In this document: one piece after another, positions 36,900-47,022 of the stretch | Position numbering within the stretch: the stretch's first letter is position 1 | Layout: every line of letters starts with the position of its first letter | Assembly (NCBI RefSeq): GCF_001640805.2 | Contig: NC_066843.1 | Span: 1,955,777 to 2,019,776 of the forward strand | Reading direction: 5' to 3' | Length of the DNA: 64,000 nucleotides | From: Lates calcarifer | Taxonomy: Eukaryota > Chordata > Actinopteri > Centropomidae | Notes under the pieces: generated by a model | What the model saw: the letters and a program-made list of their open reading frames with translations, nothing else | Database searches by the model: none | What the model was told of the DNA's origin: nothing | Made by a program: the position numbers and the translations under genes

Positions 36900-37345
36900 G
36901 ATGTTTCATATTTCAGTGTTCACTTGTGCCTTTCCGAAGGAGGTGGAAAAATAAAATGGGTGATAAATTTAAGATGACAGTTACGCCATATGAATGAGGC
37001 CCCTTGTGTATCAATTCGCTCACAGCCAGCTGCAAATTTAACTCAGCCTCCTTATGTGGCAATTACTGATGGGTAACATAACCTGAATATATCTGCTCTG
37101 TTCATTACAGCAATGTTCTCTATAGCTGGCAAATGTTCTTTAGGATCCTACAGCAAATTAGCTCATCCCCCAGGACGTCTTTTGTTTTATTGGATGAACC
37201 AGCACTAGAGGATGCCGCAAAACCACTGGAGCTCTCCGCAGCCTGCCCCGGCTGCCACAGGGTTAATATTTAAAAGCGCGAGCTCCCAGTCGTGTATTGA
37301 TGATATGTTTTGAAAATTGCTGAGGCAGGCTCATTGTTACAGTGC
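36900..37345. promoter_or_regulatory. conserved-element-like block upstream of promoter
   Basis: One of the most enhancer-like stretches: long, unique, with GCCATATGAATGAGGCC, GTATCAATTCGC, GCTGCAAATTTAACTC, GGCAATTACTGATGGG, GCAAATTAGCTCATCC and GGTTAATATTTAAAAGCG. It lies 1.3 kb upstream of the candidate start codon and ends before a C-run (37,362-37,376), so it may be a proximal enhancer of the promoter at 38 kb. Confidence 0.4.
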
Positions 37346-37361
37346 TGTCTAGAAGATAGCC

Positions 37362-37430
37362 AAACCCCCCCCCCCCTTCCTCCCTTCCTCTCCTCCCCCC
37401 TCTCCCGTTCTCTCCTCCCCCTTTACAGCC
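37362..37430. repeat. C-run and pyrimidine-rich tract
   Basis: About 13 consecutive C followed by TTCCTCCC/CTCCTCCCCC repeats; purine-rich on the other strand. Confidence 0.85.
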
Positions 37431-37779
37431 GCCAGATGGAAAACACACTAAAGCATGTAATGTAATATAGCTTGGCACACAAAGGTGTTTCACACCAACT
37501 TCATCTGGCCTCTGATCCGCCACAAAAAGGGTTTTTACCAAACACACTCCTGGTCAGCAGCCTCTGAGCTTCGGCCGCCTGCATCGGGGGGAGGAAAGAA
37601 AACGCACATGCACACACATGAAGACAGCGAAGCTCGGCAGCTAAAAGTAGAAAACAAGTGGAAAATAGGCTCTGCCTCCCAATTGCCTGTGGCATACTTT
37701 AAGGTTTTCTCTGAGATCCCCCACTTTTTTTTTTCTTCAGCATTGTCATCTTCTTCTCTTCAATGAACTAAAACTGCCA

Positions 37780-38621
37780 GTGCACTTCAGTGCAACGTAT
37801 CAGTCACAGACAGTGAAAAGAAGAAAGAGGAGCGATCTGTTAGTTCTCCACTATCACCAGCATCATCATCAACACAAGCTTCCCCCCCTCCTCCCCCCCG
37901 CAGAGCTCTCCACCACGACTCCCAGCTTCCTGCCCCCGCCCCCTCCTTCCTCCCTCACCGCACCACCCCACCCCCCTCCTCCCCGGGACGCTGAATTTTA
38001 CAGTACCGTCTGCAGGATCCCGGTTTGTTCGGTGCACTCCTCTATGCAGAGCAACACAGCTCCGGTGGAGGAACGCTGGAGGCAGCTGTCAAGCGCAGGC
38101 TGCTGCTGCTGCTGCTCTAGTTGAGCCTCGGTGCCGTACCGACTGATTTCACATTCACCAATAAGAGACGGCACAGGGGGGAGAGAGAGGGAGAGAGAGC
38201 AGAGAGACAGAGGGAGAGTCTCGAAGTGAGTGGTGTGGAGAGGCAAGTAGAGTGGAAGAGTGTCAAAAGAAAAAAGAGGTTACAACACCTCCCCAGCTCT
38301 CTTTCCTTTTTCCCATCTGCTTTTTTCCCCCTCTTTCTTGTGTTGGCTCAGAGGAAGAAGAGGCGAAAGAAGGGGGGCTTTTAAAAATTAACTGAAGAAC
38401 AAGCTGCTTGTAGAGAAAGAAGCGAAAGAAGAAGGGGGGGGGACCTCAAGTCAAGCCCCATTGAACAGTTTAGAGGGAGGGCTTCCTCAGTGGAACAGGG
38501 ATCAGTAAAGCTCTCTGTCCAAACGCTCGGACTCTTCTTGACGCCCACACTGGCTGGACTGGTCCCAGTGCTCGGCCCCGCTCTCGTCTGCCCGCCTGCC
38601 CACACCTGTCCCGCTTCCACC
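37780..38621 (+). promoter_or_regulatory. putative promoter and 5' leader
   Basis: An 840-bp GC-elevated segment with features of a vertebrate first exon: C-rich box-like clusters (CCGCCCCCTCC-type near 37,935-37,950), a (CTG)6-type run at 38,098-38,117 (TGC repeats), a GA-rich leader at 38,178-38,220, and several short upstream open frames (for example ATG at 38,045 to the stop at 38,122). There is no TATA box at a sensible place, so a TATA-less CpG-type promoter is likely. The precise transcription start cannot be read from sequence. Confidence 0.45.
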
Positions 38622-38639
38622 ATGATGATGTACTTTTGG
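38622..38639 (+). CDS. putative first coding exon (MMMYFW...), gene unidentified
   Basis: The sequence CTTCCACCATGATGATG gives a near-ideal Kozak context at 38,622. Six codons (Met-Met-Met-Tyr-Phe-Trp) run to 38,639 and are followed immediately by GTGAGTACC, a consensus 5' splice site, so the exon ends at phase 0. Without splicing the frame would run 109 codons into GT microsatellite sequence, which supports splicing. The same frame is open upstream to 38,490 but contains no ATG there. Very short first coding exons are common at alternative promoters of long vertebrate genes. The next exon was not found before the end of the window, implying an intron over 25 kb unless the segment at 57.5 kb is used. 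I do not recognise the protein. Confidence 0.45.
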
Positions 38640-39586
38640 GTGAGTACCGGACCACAAACTGTGGATCTCTTATGCGCTCAGGCTGCTCCGGCATGGGCAG
38701 AGAGTTGGTGTGTATATGTGTGTGTGGCATATGCGTCAGTGTGTTTCATCCTCTACAGTATATACAGTGTGAGTTTGTGTGTGTGTGCGTGTGTGTGTGG
38801 TGTTGCACCTCCCACATGCATGAAGAGAGCTGATGGTTTTCCACTTCCATGTGTTTTATTGATGCTGGATGCTGCAGCCAGATGCTATAGAGGCCTGCGT
38901 GTATGTGTCAGATTTATTCAGCCTTTAAATGAGGGAGGATGTTGGAGTGATTATTACCCACACTAATACCTTTACAAGTATTGTTATTCAACTTCCACTG
39001 ACAGTCAAAACTACCCAGCATGCAGTATGTCTGTCATTTGAAACTATATCCCTCCAATTTAATGCCGGCATCTCAAAATGAACTGCTCAGGGTCTTATGG
39101 GGACACGTTTTGATTTCCGCGTCTGCGTCTGCGTTTCAAGCGCTTTTTGTGATGTTGTTGTTTTTGTTGCTCACATATCTAAGTCAGACAGAATTCCTCC
39201 TCTTTTTTTTTTGTCTTTTCATAAATTAAACGACATTAAGCGCAGAATGAGGATGATTACAGATTGTCAACTAGAGCTGCTGATTAATTCTGTTTGAGAT
39301 CATGTGTGATTAGTCAGATTGGTTTTGTCTCTTCAGTGGTTTGTATTCTCACCACAACAATACCCGCCCAGTGCTCGCTGCTTCTGCATTTCCACTCCTT
39401 TTTTTTTTCTTACCAATGCACATTGCAGACCATCTTAATCCCCCACTGTTTTGCTAACTTGTATTTTGTACCTTCACAGAAATACAAAGTAAATGAAATT
39501 ATTTTCTAATGCAACACATATTTCCAGCACTGCCACTGTAAACAGTCTGAGCTGTAATGCAGTTACAGATGTGTCTCCTGCAGACT
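38640..39586 (+). other. start of putative long first intron
   Basis: Begins with the donor and then GT-rich text (38,708-38,800, interrupted TG runs). The rest is AT-rich and unremarkable, with a T-run at 39,203-39,211. Confidence 0.35.
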
Positions 39587-39613
39587 GTGTGTGTGTGTGT
39601 GTGTGTGTGTGTA
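39587..39613. repeat. (TG)n microsatellite
   Basis: About 13 TG units immediately before the duplicated segment. Confidence 0.9.
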
Positions 39614-39960
39614 GCTATTGATCGTGAGTTCAGATTTCTGGGGAGAGAGCATCTTTTTTGGGGGGGAAAGTTACTTTACATGGACGACTCCATTATAAAC
39701 GACTTAATACTTGAACCGCATTTTTTTTCCACATTCTTGGTAGTGAGGGTAAAACATGAATAACAAAAGCATGTTAAAGCGTGCTGTGAATGAAACAGCG
39801 CTGCGTATCGATTTAGAGCTCAGATTTCTGGAGAGAGAGGATGTTTTGGGGCCAAAGTTACTCTAAGTGGAGAAATGAGCTCATATTTGAACCACAAGAA
39901 AAGTTTTCTTTTTGTTTCCAAGTAGAGTGGAAGTGACAGGACGGTGTATGATTTCCAAAT
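39614..39960. repeat. diverged tandem segmental duplication
   Basis: Copy A (about 39,616-39,800) and copy B (about 39,804-39,960) share an aligned head of about 65 bp. A reads ATTGATCGTGAGTTCAGATT, then TCTGGGGAGAGAGCATC and AAAGTTACTTTACATGGA. B reads ATCGATTTAGAGCTCAGATT, then TCTGGAGAGAGAGGATG and AAAGTTACTCTAAGTGGA. Both continue to a TTGAACC(R)CA word. The period is about 188 bp and identity roughly three quarters in the head, falling after that. Confidence 0.65.
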
Positions 39961-40799
39961 TATGTCATAACTCAAAGAAAATAATACAGCGTGTAGCGTT
40001 TGAGGCCTCGCTCCAGCACAGGCCTCCCTGATACTCAAAGCGTTTCTCCTGGGTATCGATGCTTAGTGAAGGAGTCTCATCACTGTCTTCTCGGCCTCTT
40101 TGAAGGTTTGCTGTGAGGATGCAGCTCACCTCCACTTTCATCACTAATTCTCCCTCCAGCCATTCGGAGCGATGACCACACACAGATGTAGTGCTGAACA
40201 GAGTGAAGCAGTAAATGCTGACAGTTTACAGCCCTGCAGGCTCATCAGTGTAACAGTTAAATATTGAATTCCTTTTTCACCCTTTGCTCACATGAGAAGT
40301 TACATTATTATTTAGCTTTAAGCATTAGTTTAACATGACTCCTTATTTTAACATCCACCTCTAAAACTCCCAGTTAGTCTGTTTTTACTTTCAAGTATCA
40401 GGATCACAGAAGCCAAATGTCCAGTGTCAGTGATAATCTTTTCCTCAAAAAATAAAAATCAGCGAGAAAGTGACATTTTTTAACATTTAGCATTTGGCCC
40501 CCAGTTATGAGGAATATTACTTCAGGTAAGAATGAGAATCACTGAATCATTTTTAAAATAATTCAGTCTGGGAAAAATGTTGATAGAGTGCTGAACTAAT
40601 GAAGTAAAGTCAACTACTCGATGTGTTTATCAAAGAATGTTAACTGACATCAGTGATTGGGTTATAAATACACTGAAGCTGTTAATATTTTCCTTGTTCC
40701 AGCTGCTCAAATGTGGGTCTTTGTGGTTTCTTCATGGACGATACCTGGGCGCCTTGTTGTCTTGAATGTGAAAAATAAACTTTACAGTGACAGTGGTAG
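39961..40799. other. non-coding, no gene recognised
   Basis: AT-rich unique DNA; nothing distinctive. Confidence 0.4.
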
Positions 40800-40839
40800 T
40801 ACTGAAACAATTATGATGATCAACAGGAAAATAACGGAC

Positions 40840-41140
40840 AACAATTTCTTTTAATCTTTATCAGGAAAAAATGACAAATACTCTCTGGTAAATTGAATGT
40901 CTTTATGTTTTGGATGTTGGTGTGACAAAGGCTGTTTGTGTTTTTAATTGTCCCGTGTTGTTAACTCTATGAGGTGAAGCCAAAGACAATTTTCCACACT
41001 GTGGACAATAAAGTTCTTCACTAACTAAGCAAATTAAAAGCAAAGCAGTGGGGTCTGGGAGATTGAGATGGATCTTTTTTGCCATTTTCTGACATTTCGT
41101 CGACTAAATAATTTATTGCTTCAACTGAAAAATGAACAAA
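40840..41140 (-). mobile_element. fish AT-rich element, reverse-oriented copy
   Basis: Reverse complement of the family seen at 27.8 kb. It carries AAATTGAATGTCTTTATG, TTTTGGATGTTGGTGTGACA, CATTTTCTGACATTTCGTCG and ACTAAATAATTTATTGCTTC, corresponding to the family's 'TTGAATATCTTTGGGTTTTGG' and 'CATTTTCTGACATTTTATAG ACC...ATTAATCG'. The middle is rearranged. Non-coding. Confidence 0.55.
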
Positions 41141-41509
41141 AACAAGAGATTAAGAGACGTGAAGATTTCACCAGTGCCCTGATGTAATAACAGAAGCAGT
41201 AATAGAACTTTTTGACTGGTAAACCAGGAGAAGTGAGTGGAATGGGCGGGAGGAAACATATTTAGGTTCCAGCTTCACGCAGCACTGCAGGAAGTGAAGG
41301 TGTAGAATTATGGATATCTTCTCACCTTCACAGGGTTTGACGTTTTTCTGCAGACCCTGAAATCAACATCTACTCAGCAAAAGAACATTTGCAAGGCAAC
41401 ATGAAAAGTGAAACTGTGAGAGCATTGCATTACACTTGTCACTCCTGAGAAAAGTAACATCATAACCGGTGCATGATCAATGATTTACCACCCATCCCTG
41501 GTATCTACA

Positions 41510-41547
41510 GTGTGTGTGTGCGTCTGTGTGTGTGTGTGTGTGTGTGT
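41510..41547. repeat. (GT)n microsatellite
   Basis: GT run interrupted by GCGTCT. Confidence 0.9.
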
Positions 41548-41554
41548 TAGTCGG

Positions 41555-41690
41555 CCAGCGTTTAGCTGCGAGAGGAGGATGGGACCGCCTCCTGTTTGAA
41601 CTGCAGGTGGTGAGCATTACCTGCGGTCCCTCCGGAGGCCTGTCAGCCGTGCATCAGTCTGGGGAACCTGCAAGCTCCCCTCATTAGAAT
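41555..41690. promoter_or_regulatory. enhancer-like flank of second SINE-like copy
   Basis: Unique GC-balanced DNA (CTGCAGGTGGTGAGCATTAC, CCCCTCATTAGAATATTTAT) abutting the repeat motif, mirroring the arrangement at 5.1 kb. Confidence 0.3.
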
Positions 41691-41732
41691 ATTTATTCAC
41701 CAAGCAGATGTTCTTATCCAGGGCAATTACCT
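41691..41732 (+). repeat. ancient fish SINE-like repeat, copy 2 (partial)
   Basis: ATTTATTCACCAAGCAGATG then TTCTTATCCAGGGCAATTA aligns with the core of copy 1 at 5,140-5,177 (AGCAGAYGYYCTTATSCAGGGCAA). The downstream 'TTGAGCAC...TTCAAGG' part is absent or unrecognisable, so only the most conserved core remains. Confidence 0.55.
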
Positions 41733-42240
41733 TTGGCTTACATTTCCCTGTTGCCCACTGATATAGATGAATGTGTATACAAAGACGTCCCAGGTTATGC
41801 ATGGGGCCCCTGGGTGTCACCCACCTTCCTCCCCCATATGCACAGCGGACAAGCCGGCGACCGTCTGGTCCGCCACAGCGCGCAGCCCAAACCCAACCTC
41901 AGCTCCTCTGTGGTAATTGGAGGAAGTGGAGGCACATCTCCTGCGATGGCCACATAGTGATGGAGAGACGGCCTGTATATCATTCTCTCCACCCGGCTGT
42001 TCCTTTGTATTAGAGACAGAGAGAAAAAGGGAAGAGGCATGGAGTGGAGAAACCATGCATGCTTCTGTCCTCCCCTCAGTGTGATGAATAATTTAGCAGT
42101 GCAGGGCCCTCGCTGTCGAGTAGAGATGGTGGTAATGGGGAGACTGGATATATATGGCATGGCAAGGAGCTATGGTTTACGTTAGACTTCCCCGACCAAC
42201 GCACTCAAGTGTGCCGCAGGCTGCTCACATGGTGTGTTTG
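41733..42240. promoter_or_regulatory. conserved-element-like block downstream of SINE core
   Basis: Unique, GC-balanced DNA with GATGAATAATTTAGCAGTGC, TGGTAATTGGAGG and GGATATATATGGC. Overlapping frames on both strands reach 121 codons but disagree with each other and have no domain. A DECVYKDVPGY string in one frame looks EGF-like only by chance, since no cysteine pattern follows. Confidence 0.35.
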
Positions 42241-42589
42241 GCCTGCATTAATGTTTTGTTTTTATCTGAGGAAAAAAAACGACAGAGATGTCCACAAACA
42301 CCGGCTTAAAAATGAGGAAGACGCTGCTTTGAGGCTTTGGATCATTGGTCATTAGCAGGAGTGGATTCCCTTTAGGCAGATACTCAATCACGGCTGTTGT
42401 GATTTAGCCATATATGGTGCATTATATTGCAAATTGTATCAGTAGGTTAGATTTTCGTAGATGAAGAATAGCTTGGAGCACCCCTGTGTCCTTCCTTATT
42501 GCACACACTGCATACATACATACAGCATGTGTTGTGGTTACAATGCGTGCATATGGTCTGAGCCTCTGGTGAGAGATTACAAACCCACA
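42241..42589. other. non-coding linker
   Basis: AT-rich; no gene, repeat family or distinctive motif seen. Confidence 0.4.
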
Positions 42590-43060
42590 CAGTGAGTTTT
42601 GCAGCCAAACCAGCAGAGGATGTTGAAATTCATGGCGGACGGCGTGCAGAGGCAGAGCTGATCAGCCATTCTGGGTGGGAGGGCAGCGAGTCCAGGCCGC
42701 TGGTTTCATATTGCAAGATGAAGTGCTTGCGATCGTTTGTTAATGTATTAATTGATCTGTGTCCTCAGACGGGCGAATTGGGAGTAGTGTCACGTAGACT
42801 CTTTAGTACTCCCCGAGACGCCTTCATTAGATGCTGCTGGCCAGCTCTCCACCCCCATTACAGGGCCACGTTGCCACACACTTTACCTGACTGCTGTAAT
42901 AACTTTAGACATTTCTATCTCCCCGGCAAGTCTCCCGACAGCCAGAACAGTTTGGGGGCTTAACATCAAATGTGAGGCGCTTCTTTAAAAGGCTCATACT
43001 GCAGGTGATTCACTCCGGGGAGGGCACGTGGCGTTGTTTTGTCTGCGTTGTTGCTCTCCT
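42590..43060. promoter_or_regulatory. conserved-element-like block
   Basis: Long unique stretch with GTTAATGTATTAATTGATC, CTTCATTAGATGC, CCCCATTACAGGGCC and TAATAACTTTAGAC. A 123-codon plus frame (42,592-42,963) stays open but has no recognisable family and is not bounded by good splice sites, so regulatory DNA is the better reading. Confidence 0.35.
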
Positions 43061-43143
43061 TTTCATACAAGTTTCAGTAACGGCTGTTGCAATCAGTCAT
43101 TAACTCCCAGCTTAATGTTTTATAAACTGGAAGGCACACACGC

Positions 43144-43181
43144 CTTTGTAGCAGAGCTGATGTAACAGCTCTGCTACAAAG
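43144..43181. other. perfect 15-bp inverted repeat (hairpin)
   Basis: CTTTGTAGCAGAGCT and AGCTCTGCTACAAAG are exact reverse complements separated by GATGTAAC (8 bases). The fold is too short for a microRNA precursor, and no U-tract follows that would suggest a terminator-like RNA. It may be the joined ends of a small fold-back element. Confidence 0.9.
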
Positions 43182-43429
43182 CTAAGGAAGCAGCAGAGTT
43201 AGTACATCCAGGAAAAGGTGTTATCTGTTCAACCGCTAATACCAGTGAGATTCTAGCTACTTCATCTGGATGTTTTTCTAGTGTAATTCCAACAACATAT
43301 ATCAATTCAGGAAGGAAAAGGTATTTTATTTTCCTTTTTTTATGTTTAGAAAGCCAGGCCCCACCCTTTACACTCTGTGGGATCATTAGCAATCAGTAGC
43401 TTTAACAATAATTCTGTCAGCTTTTGGTC
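43182..43429. other. non-coding linker
   Basis: Starts in the hairpin's flank; no further structure noted. Confidence 0.4.
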
Positions 43430-44060
43430 TCTTCCCCTTGGGGCTAATGGGTCTAGAGCCCAGCTAATTGTGATTAGGCTCTGACAGCAGGTTTTACTTG
43501 CAGGATTTTCACACCACAGTCCTCTTTGATATTAGCTGCACAGCTGATAAAGAGATTAGATACAGGCAGGGAGAGAGGATGGAGAGGAGGAGGGAGGAGG
43601 GGTGGGGGGCTGTTCTTAAACTACAGAAAGACACCTACACGGGGGAAATCACTGGCGAGTTTAGCAGAGGAAAATAGATCCGGACGCAGTAAAAGCCTTG
43701 CGCTCACTTATTGCACCTGCTATCATTAGCGCTTTTGTACACATGGTCAGCCTCCCAGGGAAAAGTCATTATCCAGCTGTGCCGTTATTTTTCTGCTGTT
43801 TTCTCCTAGTGGAGTGTGACTTCAGGGCTATAGCCAGCGCACCATTTAATGCCTCCAACACAATAAAGGACTCTAGCCTTAATGATGTGGGATTGGATGG
43901 CCATGCCTCAGGTTGTCCAGGGGCTTGTGAGCTGTTACTACGAGCGGCCATTTTGCCTCACCGCTGTCGAGGCTTCGTGTCAATTCAACTCCAGCCATTC
44001 CAGAGGAGGCAAAAATAAAAATCCGATTTAATGATTAACGGCGGCGGCGTTGTTTAAAGG
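43430..44060. promoter_or_regulatory. conserved-element-like blocks
   Basis: Two parts: 43,430-43,560 (GGGGCTAATGGGTC, CAGCTAATTGTGATTAGGC) and 43,690-44,050 (CTATCATTAGCGC, AAGTCATTATCCAGC, ACCATTTAATGCC, AATCCGATTTAATGATTAAC), split by a GGAGGAGG-rich patch. Their density of TAAT cores with balanced GC is typical of developmental enhancers. Frames here are incidental. Confidence 0.4.
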
Positions 44061-46335
44061 GTCCTCCCTCCCTCTCTCTTCAGGAGAATGAGAGAGTAAA
44101 GGAGTGCAGCTTGAACCGCACAACAATGAGGAGTGGAGGAGATGGTGGAGTAGTAGGATGGAAAGTTGCCAAACATACACCAACTTGCCAAAACATGAGG
44201 TGATATTGTCTGTTTTTCACTCGTGACTGAGTGAACAAATCCGGATGAGTGAATCACACGCAGGGGGATGTGTGATTATGCAAAATAATGTTTTAAACTA
44301 AAGCGAAGCAGACATTTTACATCTTACTGACTCGGAGAATTAAATATTAAGATTATGGCTTCTCCAACAAATGATGAGCCAAAGAAACTGGAGCAAAGGT
44401 TCAAAGATTTTGCCCCAAATTTCATGACGTCTTAAACCTAAAAATAGACAAAGACATCATTTGAGCATTGACAGTAGGACCAAAACTGTGTCTCAGGATC
44501 ATAGCATGTGTCACTTAAGCCTGGGAGAAGCAGGAAAAAAGTATTTCTTGGCAATTTACACGCTATGGCCTAAAAATGTCCCGCTTCAGCTGATCCAAGG
44601 AAAGAAATAGCATCTCTCAGCACTGATTCATTTGCAGAAGTTCCCTTTCCCTCTCCTTTTTCAGTTCAAAATGTACTTGAACAAAAAGTGTCTGTTTAAG
44701 TGAGCATCTCCGATGCCAAATGCCATAATTATTTTTTGCTTATTTATTTATTTTACTTTTTGCGGTCGGCCAGTAACTGCAGAAGTCTCTCATGGCAGTC
44801 CTTCATCCTCGTCTGCAGCGTTGCAGCAGAAGGTGTGTGCATCACTAACACGCCTGTGCCATAGATACGCCCTGAAGTGTCAGCTCTCACATACGGAAAA
44901 GATTGGAGGAGAGGTCCCTGTGAGAACGGCAGCAACATATCCACTGGCAACCTGCCACGCATGATAAGAAAACCACTTCTGCCCTCTCTCTCAAAGCAAC
45001 AAATGTAATTTGTGCGCTTTTCACTATTTTATACTCAAGTTATTCAAATAGACTCATCAAGTCGTACTCTTTGAAATTCAGGAACAAAAATCTCTGGCTT
45101 GTTTTCTGGTTGTTATAGTATCACTCTCACAAACTGTTTTTGAGATGTAAAGCTTTGTAGAGCAGAGTGATCATTTTTGTAGTTACAATCATACAAAGGT
45201 CAAAAAAAAATGTCTTACGCAACTGAAAACAAAAAGAGAAGCATGATGCCTTAAAGCAGTGTCCAAGTCTTACAAGTACAAAAGAGTCTACGCTTTGAAT
45301 TCTGTTCTTGTGTAAAATGCATGGACAGTTTGGCTTTGTGTTTTAATCTTTCACCAATGAGTGAGACTCAGTTCACTGTCAACAGGTGCATGATTTGACT
45401 GCGATAGGTGTCTTCAGATTCTTCCTAGTACACAGACTGTTTAACCTCATGTTTCTATCCACATAAAAATGTTAATATATTAACATATATTAGCGTAGGA
45501 ATGAGAAGTTAGTCTCAGCACTGGTGACAGATGTGTGCTCCCTCTCACAACACTGAGGTGATGTCCACAGTATTTTCTTCTGCTAATTCGAGTTTTAACA
45601 ATTTATAAAATAACACATTGTGATTTGATTCCAGTATTTTTACACTCAATATAAAAAGTTAGGGAGGCCTTTTTAGTTTGGAGAAAGCTTTAAAACTGCA
45701 TTTAGACATTTGTGTCAAGAAAGAAAATGTTCAGAATATAGAGAAGAAGGGAATATCTAATGAAGAAATTCAGACAGACATTAAATTTGGTGTTTCAGGG
45801 TGATGGAGCGAGTGTTGGGGACACTCAAGAACATTTACACATATCTATGTTTAATGATGTGAGCTGTGTGGGAAACTGTAGGCAACTATTCCCAACTACT
45901 AACAAATACACTATAAACAAGTCTGTTGTAAACAATTAAAATGAAACTATCAGGATGAATCAAGTGCAGTTGTTCTATAGGTTGTTTGAGTAAGGAAAGA
46001 AAGCCAACCTATTCATTTAAATTAGCTGCAGTCACAGAGATTAATGTGAATATCCTCCAGGTGGTCTTCTTAAGTCATTCTGTTGCTGGGAAACTGAATA
46101 TTAAAAGTGTATAGAAAATGTGATCCAGCCATATTTATATAGGTGTTAATCTTACAGTCTTATCCACTGGCGTTTTTTTGATATATGTTTATCTTTACAG
46201 TTGCAGAAGCTCTATTCAAAGCTTCTTATATACTCTTCTCAATCAATCCCAGTGAGTGTAAACCCCCTTGTCACGTAAAAGGGTGAAGAAACAGTGTGGC
46301 ACACAGGCTGTAAAATTAATGGCAGGAGAGTGACA
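44061..46335. other. non-coding; one perfect palindrome
   Basis: Mostly AT-rich unique DNA. Positions 45,471-45,484 hold the perfect palindrome GTTAATATATTAAC. No exon or known repeat was found. Confidence 0.4.
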
Positions 46336-46339
46336 TTAG

Positions 46340-46980
46340 TGTTATAGGTTATTGACCGATTTCATGGAATTTATGACCCTAATCGAGAGGCAGTGTCAAA
46401 GGGAATGAAGCAAATAAGAGTGGCGCTGACAGCAGGGCCGCACTGTGGCCACTGGACACCACAATTTGAGCCTTCCCAGTAAATTGTGGCCGGGACTTTA
46501 TAAGTCTCGGCGGAGGCCCCTTTCACTCTGGTTGCCCGGGTCCTGAGGCCATGCCCCGGGCCTACCTCCATCCTCCAGGTCAGACACAGCCAGGCTCAGC
46601 GGATGATGAGAAACGCTACTTCATCTCACCACATGTCAGGCTTGGCCTCTCTCGGTGTCAGCCAGCGTCTGTGTGTGTGTGTTTACGTGCACCCTCACGT
46701 GTGCACGCTCCTGTCAGTGTGATTTCTGAGTGTGTTTGTCGGAGGGGGGAGGTGTTCGTTCTCATGTAGTTTTCATGATCATTATATAACCTGCTGTATA
46801 TTTGTAACTAGTGCCTGCTTCCTAGCCCGATGTGAGCCGGTCAAAGCTCCTGTTTAAGCTTCGACTAGAAAAAGAAATATTCAGCAGCGTGCAAAGGGCC
46901 AGCCCATAAAGATGACTGGACTCCTGCTGATAAATAATTCTCAGTGAAAACGCTGCATAATGTGACACGGTTGTCATTTT
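46340..46980. promoter_or_regulatory. conserved-element-like block
   Basis: Unique GC-balanced DNA including GGTTATTGACCGATTTC, TTTATGACCCTAATCG, CCAGTAAATTGTGGCC, GACTTTATAAGTCTCGGCG, and later GATAAATAATTCTCAG. GACTTTATAAGTC is a 13-base inverted repeat and includes a TATAA string, but no promoter architecture surrounds it. Confidence 0.35.
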
Positions 46981-46986
46981 ATCCCA

Positions 46987-46988
<2 letters not shown>

Positions 46989-47019
<31 letters not shown>
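46989..47019. repeat. (TA)n microsatellite
   Basis: About 14 TA units followed by CACA. Confidence 0.95.

Positions 47020-47022
<3 letters not shown>

Noticed and set aside
38622..38639. Start MMMYF resembling the short isoform start (MMYFV...) of the nuclear receptor RORA
   Set aside because: Only four residues agree. The known isoform continues for several more residues before its splice site, and in a different phase. Here a donor follows Trp at phase 0. Insufficient to name the gene.
41733..41957. Frame containing DECVYKDVPGY, reminiscent of calcium-binding EGF modules
   Set aside because: Only one cysteine occurs in the stretch, so there is no EGF disulfide pattern, and the frame starts inside a repeat-flanking region.
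43144..43181. Perfect hairpin as a microRNA precursor
   Set aside because: Total length of 38 bases is well below the roughly 55-70 base minimum for a precursor, and no known mature sequence matches.
46340..46620. TATAA within GACTTTATAAGTC as a promoter
   Set aside because: No start codon context, GC-rich leader or donor follows. The string is part of a small inverted repeat.
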